Origin: Catenulispora yoronensis
GTDB lineage: Bacteria; Actinomycetota; Actinomycetes; Streptomycetales; Catenulisporaceae
NCBI RefSeq assembly: GCF_039531695.1
Contig: NZ_BAAAQN010000048.1
Coordinates: forward strand, 1-64,000
Direction of reading: 5' to 3'
DNA: 64,000 nucleotides
A program made the translations under genes and the position numbers. Position 1 is the first letter of the stretch. Each line of letters opens with the position of its first letter. This document shows, in pieces, positions 1 through 8,638 of the stretch. Below the pieces are notes generated by a model. It was given only the letters and a program-made list of their open reading frames with translations. It had not been told where the DNA came from and did no database searches.

Positions 1-150
1 ACCACCAAAGCTGCTCAAATTCCGATACGCCGACTCCACATCATGAGCGAAATCCCCGAACTCCTTGGCCAACGCCTGCACCGACTCCACCACACCCGGA
101 GTCGGATCCCCATCCAACCCCAGAATGTCCCAACCAGACGGACGCGCCAT
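1..150 (-). CDS. N-terminus of a T7SS-type secreted polymorphic toxin (partial, cut by window edge)
   Basis: Reading the minus strand from the ATG at 148-150 gives 50 uninterrupted residues, starting MARPSGWDILGLDGDPTPG and continuing with a Val/Ala/Phe-rich helix to the window edge. The opening (MARP..W..LGLD.DPTPG) followed by a WXG-like amphipathic helix is what I know from actinobacterial putative T7SS-secreted proteins, where it precedes long RHS or toxin regions. A G-run lies about 8 nt upstream of the ATG. The C-terminal toxin is outside the window, so neither the effector type nor an immunity gene can be named. Family assignment is moderate; the reading frame is well supported. Confidence 0.6.
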   Translation of the reverse strand, partial: MARPSGWDILGLDGDPTPGVVESVQALAKEFGDFAHDVESAYRNLSSFGG

Positions 151-450
151 CAGTAAAGCCCCCCGTGCGCAGCTAAAACAGCATTCTGATATGCAACGGA
201 GGACGAGTGTACAGAACGCCCTTCCACCTCAGTAACCCCCGGGTACATGTCGGCTACGAACCGTAGGAGGTAGACCATCAGGATGCTGAGCCGCCAATCC
301 CGCACACTCTTCTGACCAGCCGCTCAACCAGCGATGTCCGGCCTTCATCCCTCGTTCACGACACCACCACGCCACCGCCCGCGCCGGCCCGTTACGTTCG
401 CGTCCTCAGCAGAGCCAGTGCTCTGATTCCTTCGTGAACGGGGAGTCCAC
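151..450. other. Divergent intergenic region, about 300 bp
   Basis: This gap separates the leftward T7SS-type toxin gene from the rightward secreted protein gene at 451. Its first half is less GC-rich than the genes around it, as expected of a promoter region. I see no confident -35/-10 pair, RNA gene or larger ORF. A GGGGAG ribosome-binding site lies 6 nt before the ATG at 451. Confidence 0.5.
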
Positions 451-1677
451 ATGGCATATCCGAAGCTTCCGAAGCTTCCGAGGCGTCCGCTTCGCCCGGT
501 AGCAGCGCTCCTTACCGTCCTGTCCGCGCTTGCCGCGCTTCTCTTCTTCCCGGCCGCGGCTCGTGCCGGGGTTCAGCCCGTCAACTCCGACGGGCAGCAG
601 GCGTCGGTCGTCGATCCTTACACCGGGCATCTGGATGTGTTCGCGGTCGCGTTCGGTGGGCAGGTGCTGGTCGATCAGCAGCAGAGCGATCTCTACTCGG
701 TGCCGTGGTCCGGGTTCAGTGGCGCGGTGCTCGGGAGTGGTGCGCCGCAGTATGGGTTCACCGGGATGCCGGCGGCTATCTATGACTCCGAGACGCATCG
801 GTTGGATCTGTTCGTGTTGAGCTACACCGATGGGTTCGTCTACCTCGATCAGGAGACTGCTGCCGGGGTGTGGACCGGGTTCACGCGGTTGGCGGACTCG
901 GTGGGTGGGTGGCAGTCGTCGCCGGTGGTGTATGACGCGTTCGGGACGATCGAGGTGTTCGAGAGTTCGGGGAGTCTGAGTGTGGCCATGGACACTGAGA
1001 CGGCGCCCGGGGTGTGGAGTGGCTTCGACGCGGGGCGGCTCGGGTCTGGCAATCATGCGTTGGGCTTCGCTCCCGCGGTCGCGAACAATCCGGCGACCGG
1101 ATACCCGCAGATCTTCATGACCGGTTCGTTCGGCGCCCTCTACGTGGACCAGCAGACCGGGCCGAACACGTGGAGCGGCTTCAGCGCGGTACCGCTGGGC
1201 GCGGGGAACTCCGGCTTCTCCGGGACGCCGAGTGTCACCGTCTCCAACGTCATCGTCAGCTCGGCCTACGTCGCAGTGTTCGTCGACAACCGGGCCGGCG
1301 GCATATCCGTCGACATCGAGGACGGCTACGGCGCCTGGAGCGGCTTCGGCTCGTCGGTCCTGGGCCCCGGCAGCGACGGCGCGTACAGCCCGCCGGTCGC
1401 GTCGCAGAACCCGGCGAACGACCAGCCGATGGTCTACGCCCGCGGCGCCGACGGCACCGTCTACGTCGACTCCCGCACCTCGCAGACCGGTCCCTGGACC
1501 GGCTTCACCGCGCTGGACGGCACCAACGGCTGGTACGCGATCACCGCCCCGGCCCGCCCGCTGCGCGGCGGATGGGTCGCGGCGCTCGGCAGCGGCGAGG
1601 CGATCCAGGTCTATCGCGGCAACGGCTTCGGACGCGACCAGATGGGCGCCGGGAACGCGAACTTCGCGAACGTGTGA
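451..1677 (+). CDS. Secreted WSGF-repeat protein, probable beta-propeller or lectin-like fold
   Basis: A 408-aa protein starting with a basic Pro-rich n-region, a hydrophobic core (AALLTVLSALAALLFF) and an AxA site near residue 39, which is a signal peptide. The mature protein consists of degenerate repeats of about 50 residues. Each ends near a W(S/T)GF motif preceded by D(Q/T)(Q/E)T...W, in at least six copies through the C-terminus. Such repeats resemble sialidase or fungal-lectin type propeller blades; no catalytic residues stand out. The ATG is chosen because GGGGAG sits 6 nt upstream. It is monocistronic and followed by a strong hairpin. Substrate or ligand is unknown. Confidence 0.75.
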   Translation: MAYPKLPKLPRRPLRPVAALLTVLSALAALLFFPAAARAGVQPVNSDGQQASVVDPYTGHLDVFAVAFGGQVLVDQQQSDLYSVPWSGFSGAVLGSGAPQYGFTGMPAAIYDSETHRLDLFVLSYTDGFVYLDQETAAGVWTGFTRLADSVGGWQSSPVVYDAFGTIEVFESSGSLSVAMDTETAPGVWSGFDAGRLGSGNHALGFAPAVANNPATGYPQIFMTGSFGALYVDQQTGPNTWSGFSAVPLGAGNSGFSGTPSVTVSNVIVSSAYVAVFVDNRAGGISVDIEDGYGAWSGFGSSVLGPGSDGAYSPPVASQNPANDQPMVYARGADGTVYVDSRTSQTGPWTGFTALDGTNGWYAITAPARPLRGGWVAALGSGEAIQVYRGNGFGRDQMGAGNANFANV

Positions 1678-1807
1678 TTTGAGAACGTGTGATTCGAGAA
1701 CGTGCGGCCCGCGAGCGGGTGAATCGAGAGCGGGTGATTCAAGACGAAGATCCGCTCGCGCTGCATACGCTCGCCAGCACTGCACATCTGAGCGATTGAT
1801 CACGTAC

Positions 1808-1848
1808 CCGATGGGGCGTCGCAGCAGACCACCGCGACGCCCCATCGG
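1808..1848 (+). terminator. Perfect 15-bp stem hairpin terminator
   Basis: CCGATGGGGCGTCGC (1808-1822) and its exact reverse complement (1834-1848) flank an 11-nt loop, about 130 bp after the stop of the secreted repeat protein. There is no T-run, as is common for actinobacterial terminators. Short imperfect direct repeats (gattYgagaacgtg) fill 1676-1740 between stop and hairpin. Confidence 0.75.
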
Positions 1849-1976
1849 CATCACCATCACCAGAAAGGGTCAAAAACAAGCCACCCCTTGTCACATCACT
1901 GTGTCTCCACGATTGGCGGAGGCCCCGCACGCCAATGATCCAGCTGAACAAGCTCAACCGCGCTGGAGGGGAAACC

Positions 1977-3530
1977 GTGGGGCTTCAGGAGCAACTCGAC
2001 GCGTTCGTCTCGAAGATCAACCTGGTGGCGACGCCGGGCGCGAGCCCCGGGGCACTGATCACCGCCGCACTGGTCCCGGATCCGCTCACCACCGGCCTGC
2101 TGGACGAGGTGGCCGGTCTGACGCGCACCACGTTCCTGCTGAAGATGCTGCGCTTCGGGGACGCGGCGCTGCCCGGGCCGGGCATCTCGATCGCCGACTT
2201 CCTCGGGGTGGCCGGGCAGGTTCTCGGGGGTCAGGCCATGCCGGCGATCTCGGTCGAGATGCCCGGGCCGGCGCTGCCGGGGGCCCGGATTCCCGTGAAG
2301 GAGCTCAGCAATCAGGGGACGGCCGGTCCCGGCACCGTGGTGAACCTGAACGGCCTCACCGTCAACGAGGATGTCCCCAAGGCCGCTGACGGTTCGTTGC
2401 CGCAGCAACCGGCGCTTGGCAAGAAGTCCGATGCGGGGACCGGGGCCGGACACTCCGTGGACGACGTTCTGTCCGGGGTGCCGGGCATCGTCGGTGTTGT
2501 CGAGTCAGGCAGTGCGCAGTTGCCGTTGTCGGTCAGGCTCGACTGGACGTTCGCCGTCGGCGACCGGACGACCATGGTCGAGGCCCGGCGCACCGCCGCG
2601 CTCGGCATCGTCCCGCCGCTGGAGTTCGTGGACCTGGGTGCGGGCACCGAGCTGACGATGACGATCGGGGTCACCGGCACGGTCACGGTGCAGGATCCGG
2701 TCGCCGGGATCACGGCCTCCTCGGAGCTCTCCCGCTCGGTCACCGTGCAGTTCCCGGGCATCGCGATCCCCCGGCTGCTGGGCCTGTTCACCTGGCCGCT
2801 GTACGGAACCCAGCCGGCGGTCGACCGATCGAATCCGAATCAGGACTCGCTGTTGCTCATGCTTCCGGCGGACTCCCCGCTGTCCGGGCTGGACTCGGTG
2901 AGCTCGACGGTCGGCAGTGTCCTGCGAACGGTCGAGTCGGCCGTCTCGCTGTTGAGCGCGCCGCTGCCGGTGGACGCCGTGGCACCGTTCGGCTCGGCGG
3001 GCGATTTCGTGGCGCAGCTGAGCCCGCTGCTGTCGGCCCTGAGCACGCTCGCCGCGACGTTGGCCAAGGCCAACCTCGACGACTACGTACCGGTGACCGT
3101 CGTGAAGGCGACCGCGCCGAGCGACCACAGCTCGGTCCACGGCGGCGTCGCCGACATCCGGCCCTACATCTGGCACACCTGGGGCGCCTTCGGCGCCGGT
3201 CACGATCACTACCACGACAACGCGCAGTCGTTCCTGTGGATGGCGCCCCAGGGCGGCCAGACGATCGTCTACCGCGGCAGCGGCTACCAGGCGGCGGCCG
3301 ACGACGCGGGCCTCGGCTCGGCGTCGGGCACGATGACGCTCACCGCCGGCGCCACCTGCCTGGCCGGGATCCGGGACTTCCGCCCGGCACCGGACGCCGT
3401 GGACCCCGGGCTGTCGCCGAGCGCGATCAGTCCGGTGTCCACGGCGGTGCTGGAGGGCCGGTTCACCAACGAGACGGCGCCGACGAACGAGGGCGACTGG
3501 GCCTGGACGAACTCGTTCGAGTTCCTGTGA
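1977..3530 (+). CDS. Hypothetical protein, 517 aa, function unknown
   Basis: I do not recognise this protein. The GTG at 1977 is preferred over the ATG at 1935 because CTGGAGGGG lies 4-6 nt upstream. There is no clear signal peptide or membrane segment. The N-terminal third is Gly/Pro/Val-rich. The centre has alternating hydrophobic stretches suggesting beta structure (around LDWTFAVGDR and LTMTIGVTGTVTVQDP). Residues near 400 carry a His-rich stretch, GAGHDHYHDN, that could bind metal but is not a motif I can name. The C-terminus looks like a beta-sandwich ending FTNETAP..EGDWAWTNSFEF. It is convergent with the ADP-ribosyltransferase gene. Confidence 0.65.
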   Translation: MGLQEQLDAFVSKINLVATPGASPGALITAALVPDPLTTGLLDEVAGLTRTTFLLKMLRFGDAALPGPGISIADFLGVAGQVLGGQAMPAISVEMPGPALPGARIPVKELSNQGTAGPGTVVNLNGLTVNEDVPKAADGSLPQQPALGKKSDAGTGAGHSVDDVLSGVPGIVGVVESGSAQLPLSVRLDWTFAVGDRTTMVEARRTAALGIVPPLEFVDLGAGTELTMTIGVTGTVTVQDPVAGITASSELSRSVTVQFPGIAIPRLLGLFTWPLYGTQPAVDRSNPNQDSLLLMLPADSPLSGLDSVSSTVGSVLRTVESAVSLLSAPLPVDAVAPFGSAGDFVAQLSPLLSALSTLAATLAKANLDDYVPVTVVKATAPSDHSSVHGGVADIRPYIWHTWGAFGAGHDHYHDNAQSFLWMAPQGGQTIVYRGSGYQAAADDAGLGSASGTMTLTAGATCLAGIRDFRPAPDAVDPGLSPSAISPVSTAVLEGRFTNETAPTNEGDWAWTNSFEFL

Positions 3531-3535
3531 GCGGT

Positions 3536-3557
3536 GAGCTCTGAGTTACAAGAGCTC
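3536..3557. terminator. Short bidirectional hairpin between convergent genes
   Basis: GAGCTCT (3536-3542) and AGAGCTC (3551-3557) form a perfect 7-bp stem with an 8-nt loop in the gap between the stop at 3530 and the convergent stop at 3593. It could terminate both transcripts. There is no T-run, so confidence is moderate. Confidence 0.45.
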
Positions 3558-3592
3558 TGCGATTCCGCCGAACGGACCGCACCAGCGGCTGG

Positions 3593-4216
3593 CTAGGACA
3601 CTGGGAACCCGCCCAGGATCCCACGCCACGGCACGTAGTTCGGATTGCGCACGCAGCCGGCCAGGACCTCGGTCTTCGTCGTCGTGTCCACCGGGCAGAC
3701 GCCGACGATGAACCGCGTGGCGATGCCACCCGGGTAGGCGACTTCCTTCTGGCCGGCCCACCGGTGGGTGTAGCCGATGGTGGCGTTCACATCGATGCCG
3801 CCGGGAGCGTCGATGTAGTAGTTCCACCCCGACTTCCACTGCTTGTAGAGGTCGTGGTCGTAGCTGGTGCTGACGAACGGCGAGGCCTGGTTCTTCAGGA
3901 CGTAGGCCTCCAGGTCGTACTGGCCGGTCGCGACATCCTTCGGGTGGAAGCCCTCCATGAAGATGATCTCGGGACCGCGGCCGTCGGCGCGGTAGACCTC
4001 GTCGCAGTTGGAACGCCAGGACGGGACGGGGGCGATCCGCTCCAAGGGGATGTCGCGCTCGGCCGCGCCGTACAGGTGGTCGGCCGGGACCGGACACATC
4101 TGCATCGGCGTCAGGGCGGCCGCGTGGGCCCCGCCGGCCGCCACCTGCGGGACGATCGCCAGGGAGAGCACCACCGCGACGAAGGCAGGCAGGGACCTTA
4201 CTCGGTTCTTGATCAT
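3593..4216 (-). CDS. Secreted Scabin/pierisin-like mono-ADP-ribosyltransferase toxin
   Basis: A 207-aa protein with a signal peptide (residues 1 to about 32, ending GGAHA). The mature domain shows the R-STS-E signature of the pertussis/cholera/Scabin ADP-ribosyltransferase clade. Arg76 lies in EVYRADGRGPE and is followed by IFMEGFHPK; Ser116-Thr117-Ser118 lies in FVSTS; and GQKEVAYPGGI carries Glu158 with Gln156 two residues before it. A Q-x-E (not E-x-E) pair at this position is known from pierisins, ScARP and Scabin, which modify guanine in DNA or nucleotides rather than protein Arg. Cys41, 71, 174 and 188 could form two disulfides. Length and residue spacing match Scabin closely. It probably stands alone, since a long hairpin separates it from the gene upstream. 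No immunity gene is evident. Confidence 0.85.
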   Translation of the reverse strand: MIKNRVRSLPAFVAVVLSLAIVPQVAAGGAHAAALTPMQMCPVPADHLYGAAERDIPLERIAPVPSWRSNCDEVYRADGRGPEIIFMEGFHPKDVATGQYDLEAYVLKNQASPFVSTSYDHDLYKQWKSGWNYYIDAPGGIDVNATIGYTHRWAGQKEVAYPGGIATRFIVGVCPVDTTTKTEVLAGCVRNPNYVPWRGILGGFPVS

Positions 4217-4244
4217 GCATTACGAATACCGGGTCCCGTGCCGA

Positions 4245-4285
4245 GTCCCGGGGAACCTCGCCCAATCGTGGCGTGTCCCCGGGAC
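4245..4285 (-). terminator. Hairpin between the DUF4082 protein and the ADP-ribosyltransferase gene
   Basis: GTCCCGGGGA (4245-4254) is perfectly inverted at 4276-4285, with a 21-nt loop. A second, overlapping inverted pair (CGGGTCCC / GGGACCCG) lies just outside. It sits downstream of the stop at 4297 on the minus strand and upstream of the toxin start at 4216. It therefore probably terminates the former and isolates the latter; an operator role is possible. Confidence 0.45.
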
Positions 4286-4296
4286 CCGTTCGGTGG

Positions 4297-7200
4297 TCAG
4301 CTCGCTTGGAAGATCACGTCGACCCAGTAGTTGGAGCCGCCGCTGAACTGCCCCGGGTAGGCGCTCGCGCTGCCGTACGCGTACACGCCGTTGCCCGGCG
4401 GCTGGTTCCCGAACGGCGCGGTGAGCGGATAGGTGGTGTGCGGATAGGCGAAGTACCGGAGGTTGTAGGAGTAGTTGCCGTTCGGAGCGTGATACGAGGC
4501 GACGTACGTGATCCCGGCGGTGATGGCGACCGGGTTCGCGAACGTCAGGGTCTGCCAGCCGTCGGCGGTCTCGTCGGTGAAGGTGCCGGTGGCCAGCTGG
4601 TTTCCGTCCTCGGTCCACAGGGAGCCGGTATGCGTACCAGTGTTCTGTGACCCCTTGTAGAACCGGACGCCGGTGATGGTGCCGTTGACCGCCGAGGTGA
4701 AGCGCGTGCCGAGTTCGACGGAGTTGCCGTCGCCGGAGTTCGCCACGGCCGGGGTGTCGGTCGGCGCGAACAGCGAGCAAGGGCACGTATACGAGGGTGG
4801 CGTGGTGCCGGTGGTGAAGCTCCACGTGACCGCCGCGCTCATCGCCTGGCCCCAGGGGTCGGCGGCCTGGACCGAGGCGGTGAAGCCGGTGTTGAACGGC
4901 AGCTGGGTCGACGGCGTCAGCGTGGCGGTGGTCGTCGCGGCGTCATAGGCGGCGGTGGCCGGGACGGCGGCGCCGGAGGCGTCCATGAGCGTGAAGTTCA
5001 GCGTCGCCGGGTCGATCGGGCCGGAGAACTTCGCGCTGACGGCCGAGGTGCTCGCCACGCCGGTGGCCGAGGCGGCCGGCGTGGTGGCGGTGACGGTCGG
5101 CGGGGACGAGGGGACCCCGGCGGTGTCGAACACCGCGTCGACCCAGTAGTTGGTGGCGTTCCAGGTGAAGGCCGGGAAGGCCGAGGCCGGTCCGTAGGCG
5201 TAGACGCCGTCGCCGCTGCCCGCGCCGCCGCCGCTGTCGGAGTCGGCCAGGGCGGTGATCGGCCCGGTACCCGCTCCGCTGGTGGCGAAGTACGCGCCGT
5301 CGGCGGAGTAGTGGCCGTTCGGTGCGTAGTAGGAGGCGATGTACGTGGTGCCGGGCTTGACCGGGACCGGGTTCGCGAACGTCAGGGTCTGCCAGCCGGT
5401 GGCGGTCTCGTTGGCGAAGGTGCCGGTCGCCAATAGCGTTCCGTTGGACGCCCAGAGTGATCCGATGTGGCTACCGGTGTTGGCGGCGGACTTGTAGAAC
5501 CGCACGCCACTGATATTCCCCGCCGCCGCCACGCGGACCTTCACCCCGAGTTCGACCGCTGATCCGTCACCGGCGTCCACCGCGGCCGGGGTCGAGGTGT
5601 CGGGGAAGACAGTGCACGGACACGGGTCGACGACCCGCACTGTCTGGGTCATGGAGGCGCTGTCGGAGCCGAAGCCGTAGAAGCCGTGGAAGGTCGCGGT
5701 AACGGCGTGCGATCCCGTGCTCAGCGAGGGCAGATCCAGGACAGCCGTGCCGTTGGTCAGCGGGACGTTGTAGTTGCCGCCGTCGACGGTGAAGGCGATG
5801 GCGCAGCAGCCGGTTGCGGGCTGCCCGCCGCCCTGCCCCGCCAGCGTGGCGGTGATGTGCACGTCCTGGCCGGTGGCCGACGGGTTCGCCGTCGAGGCCA
5901 GGCTCAGCTTGGCGGCGTTGATGGTGACGGTCTGCGTCTGCTGCGTCGTGGTCTCCGGGCCGTAGTCGGCGTCGCCGTTGTAGGTGGCGACGACGCGGTC
6001 GTCGAAGACGCCTATGCCTATCGACTCGAACGGGAGAGCGGCGAGCGGGAGCGCGGCGGCGTTGTCGACGACCGGCTCGGTGCCGAGCACGCTGCCGTCG
6101 GTGGTCAGCGTGAAGGTCACGGTGCCGGTGGCCGGCGGCGCGCCGGGCTGCACCGGGGCCAGATGGGCGACGAGGTTGCCGTCCTGGCCGTAGGCGGAGG
6201 GGTTCACGTCGGGGACGAGTGTCAGGGTCGTGCTGTACGGCTTGGTGATGGTCAGCTCGCCGAAGGTGTCGCCGTCGGCCATCCAGATGTTGCCGTCGGG
6301 CGCCGCGAACGTGGTCATCGGGAGGAGGGTGTCGGTGCCCGAGAATTCGAACTCCTGGCCGGTCGGCGTCACGGCGACGGCCGCCACCTTGTCCGATCCG
6401 TTCAGGTATCCGGCCACGTAGACGTTGCCGTCGGTGGCCTCGGCGAGGCCGTACTGGTTGAAGCCGGCGGGCATGGCGTAGTAGCGCATGCCCTCCGAGG
6501 TGAGGGTGCCGACATAGTGGCCGTCCTGGGGGCCGCCCGCATGCACGCCGCCGGAGAAGGTGAACCACGGATCGCCGTCGGAGCCCATGACGATCCCGGA
6601 CGGGCCCCCGATGGTGGCCAGCCCGGGGATGTCGTACGCCGTGACGGCCCCGGCCGGCGTCACCATCGCGACCTTCACCTGCACCGTGTTGTCGACCAAG
6701 AAGGAGCCGGTGAACCACATGTCGCCGTTCGCGCCGGCGATCAGTTCGTTGCCCACGCTGGTGGAGCCGAGCTCCGCCGGCAGGCCGTACATCGTCACCG
6801 CGCCGCCGGGGGCGATGAAGCCGACGTAGCCCAGGCTGTTGGCGGTGTAGTTGGCCCCGGCGAGGAACCACACGTTGCCGGCGGCGTCCGGGGCGATGCC
6901 GAGCAGCTGGTTGCCCGCGGACGGCGGCAGCGCGTGCTCGGTGATGACGCCGGACATGCTGATCTCGCCGAGCTCGGACTGCGCCCCGTTCGGGCCGATC
7001 CTGGTCTGGGTGAACCACACGCTGGAGTCCGGACCGGAGACGAGCGCCGTGACGATGCCGCTGACCTCATACCGCGCGACGACGCTCCGGGTAGTCGGGG
7101 AGAACACCTCAATGCCGTTCGGCCCGATGCCGGCGGAGTAGTCGAAGTAGGTCGTCTCGCCCCAGATGTTGCCGTCCGGGCCGAACACCGCACTGTTGCC

Positions 7201-7371
7201 GAGTCCGTGGTCGGCGTAGAAGACGCCGATGTCGCCGACCTGCGGCGGAGCGGGAGGATCGGCGTGGGCCGGGGCGGCCGCGAGGCCGAAGCCCGCGAGG
7301 GCGGTCGCCGCACAGATGACCACGGTGGAGAGCGAGCGCAGGCGCGCCAGTAGCCGCATGGGCGAGAGCAT
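4297..7371 (-). CDS. Large secreted protein: Vgb-like propeller, Ig-like domains and two DUF4082 modules
   Basis: A 1024-aa protein with a signal peptide (residues 1 to about 37, ending AHA). Residues about 40-365 contain repeated DGNIW/WFT motifs typical of virginiamycin-B-lyase-like (Vgb) propellers. Residues about 370-590 are two Ig-like domains of the Big type (each has TVTF or a similar strand and a Gly-rich turn). Residues 592-750 and 865-1022 are two DUF4082 modules (VRFYKSAxNTG..GSLW...GWQTLTFANPV..Y.ASY.APNG.Y). A Big_5-like domain (PAASATGVASTSAV) lies between them. This looks like a cell-surface or extracellular binding protein rather than an antibiotic lyase, since the lyase active site cannot be confirmed by eye. 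No anchor is visible. Confidence 0.8.
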   Translation of the reverse strand: MLSPMRLLARLRSLSTVVICAATALAGFGLAAAPAHADPPAPPQVGDIGVFYADHGLGNSAVFGPDGNIWGETTYFDYSAGIGPNGIEVFSPTTRSVVARYEVSGIVTALVSGPDSSVWFTQTRIGPNGAQSELGEISMSGVITEHALPPSAGNQLLGIAPDAAGNVWFLAGANYTANSLGYVGFIAPGGAVTMYGLPAELGSTSVGNELIAGANGDMWFTGSFLVDNTVQVKVAMVTPAGAVTAYDIPGLATIGGPSGIVMGSDGDPWFTFSGGVHAGGPQDGHYVGTLTSEGMRYYAMPAGFNQYGLAEATDGNVYVAGYLNGSDKVAAVAVTPTGQEFEFSGTDTLLPMTTFAAPDGNIWMADGDTFGELTITKPYSTTLTLVPDVNPSAYGQDGNLVAHLAPVQPGAPPATGTVTFTLTTDGSVLGTEPVVDNAAALPLAALPFESIGIGVFDDRVVATYNGDADYGPETTTQQTQTVTINAAKLSLASTANPSATGQDVHITATLAGQGGGQPATGCCAIAFTVDGGNYNVPLTNGTAVLDLPSLSTGSHAVTATFHGFYGFGSDSASMTQTVRVVDPCPCTVFPDTSTPAAVDAGDGSAVELGVKVRVAAAGNISGVRFYKSAANTGSHIGSLWASNGTLLATGTFANETATGWQTLTFANPVPVKPGTTYIASYYAPNGHYSADGAYFATSGAGTGPITALADSDSGGGAGSGDGVYAYGPASAFPAFTWNATNYWVDAVFDTAGVPSSPPTVTATTPAASATGVASTSAVSAKFSGPIDPATLNFTLMDASGAAVPATAAYDAATTTATLTPSTQLPFNTGFTASVQAADPWGQAMSAAVTWSFTTGTTPPSYTCPCSLFAPTDTPAVANSGDGNSVELGTRFTSAVNGTITGVRFYKGSQNTGTHTGSLWTEDGNQLATGTFTDETADGWQTLTFANPVAITAGITYVASYHAPNGNYSYNLRYFAYPHTTYPLTAPFGNQPPGNGVYAYGSASAYPGQFSGGSNYWVDVIFQAS

Positions 7372-7593
7372 AGGGGCGGAAGGCGCGCCAATATAAGGAC
7401 TCTGTTATAGACAAGACGGAGATCGGGCGGTGACACCGACAGCACCTGATCGGCGGCCCGCGACGACCTCGACCCCGCAAACGCGCCACGGACGCGCCAT
7501 GCTCCGCATGGGCCGAGCTCGCCTGAACAGGCAGACGAGCCCAACCGGGCCGGGTTGGCGGATCACCGGGCCGAGATCGGGGAAGCTGGGAGT

Positions 7594-8571
7594 GTGAACG
7601 AGGACGACAGCACCGACCGCGCCGACCGCGCCCGCAGTGCGGGCAGCACTGACAGCACGAGCAGCGCCGGCAGGACTGCCAGGAACAGAACCGGCAGCGA
7701 CGGCGACGGCAGCACTAACAGCACCAGCGCCAGCGCCAGCGCCAGCGACGGCAACGGCACGGGCAGCGGCAGCAGGGGCAGCGACAGGGGCGGCGGGGGC
7801 GGCAGGGGCAGCGGCGGCGGCAAACGCGGAGCTGACAGTAGCCGCAGCGGCAACAGTGGCGGCGGGGGCGGCGGTGACAGTGGCGGTAGCGGTGATAGTG
7901 GCGGCAGTCTCGGCACCGGTGGCAGTGCTGACAGCACCCGCAGCAGCGACCCCGACCCCGCCACCTCGCCTGGGTACCGTCGCTCGGTCGGCACACCACG
8001 TGCCCAGGCGCGTCGGCGCGACTTGCTTGAGCTCGTCACCGATGACCTCGCGGCGCATGGGTTGGTCGATTTCTCGTTGCGGCGGGCGGCTAAGGCGGCG
8101 GGGACTACTCACAAGGTGCTGCTTTATCACTTCGCTGGGGCTGAGGACCTGCTTCGGGAGGCGGTGGAGGTGTTGCGGGAGCGGCGGGTGACGTCGTCGC
8201 TGGCTGCGGCTTTTGATCCTGGGCATGGGCAGTCGTTGGCTGAGCGGGTGCGGGCGTTGTGGCCTGTGCTGACGGGGTCGGGTGAGGGGCAGCGGGCGTT
8301 GGATCAGGCGTTGGGGCTTGCTATGTACGACCCGGAGCGGCATGCGGCGCTCGCGGTGGATGCGGCGGATCGGTTTTTGCCGCCGTTGCGGGCTATGTGT
8401 CCGGCGGGGTGGAGTGATGAGCGGAAGGACGAGGTCGCGGAGTTGGTGTTCGCGGCGCTTCGGGGGTTCTTGGTGCAGCGGCGGACGGGTGGGGTCGCCG
8501 GGGATGTGGGTGGGGAGATCGGGTTCGCGGCGTTGGTGCGGATGCTGGAGCGGGAGGAGGCGGTGGGGTGA
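7594..8571 (+). CDS. TetR-family regulator with a long Gly/Ser-rich disordered N-terminus
   Basis: The GTG at 7594 (GGGGAAG about 10 nt upstream) gives 325 aa; a TTG at 7555 is also open. About 120 N-terminal residues are almost only Gly, Ser, Asp, Asn and Thr. The HTH follows (DLLELVTDDLAAHGLVDFSLRRAAKAAGTTHKV, then LLYHFAGAEDLL) and then a helical ligand domain. A normal TetR protein is about 200 aa, so the N-terminal extension is unusual. Its codons are AGC/GGC/GAC/AAC, so the third-position GC does not argue against coding, but a later start cannot be excluded. A palindrome at 8639-8656 between it and the hydrolase operon is a likely operator. Confidence 0.75.
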   Translation: MNEDDSTDRADRARSAGSTDSTSSAGRTARNRTGSDGDGSTNSTSASASASDGNGTGSGSRGSDRGGGGGRGSGGGKRGADSSRSGNSGGGGGGDSGGSGDSGGSLGTGGSADSTRSSDPDPATSPGYRRSVGTPRAQARRRDLLELVTDDLAAHGLVDFSLRRAAKAAGTTHKVLLYHFAGAEDLLREAVEVLRERRVTSSLAAAFDPGHGQSLAERVRALWPVLTGSGEGQRALDQALGLAMYDPERHAALAVDAADRFLPPLRAMCPAGWSDERKDEVAELVFAALRGFLVQRRTGGVAGDVGGEIGFAALVRMLEREEAVG

Positions 8572-8638
8572 GGCGGGGCGGGATCGAGTGCGCCGGCTCG
8601 GAGATCGACAGCGGGTCCGCCTCCGCGTGGACAGAGTT

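Noticed and set aside
283..315. A 10-codon leader-like ORF (ATG 283 to TGA) with GGAGG upstream
   Set aside because: Spacing to the Shine-Dalgarno is about 12 nt, the peptide has no regulatory codon run, and no attenuator hairpin follows. Chance is the simpler explanation.
5686..7353. Long plus-strand open frame opposite the DUF4082 protein, and others such as 23987-26155 and 406-1860 (minus)
   Set aside because: Each is antisense to a gene with clear domain structure and shows the Arg/Gly/Ala-rich composition of high-GC shadow frames.
4297..7371. Virginiamycin B lyase (antibiotic resistance) for the propeller protein
   Set aside because: Only the blade pattern is shared. The protein is secreted, three times longer and carries Ig-like and DUF4082 modules, so a binding role is more likely.
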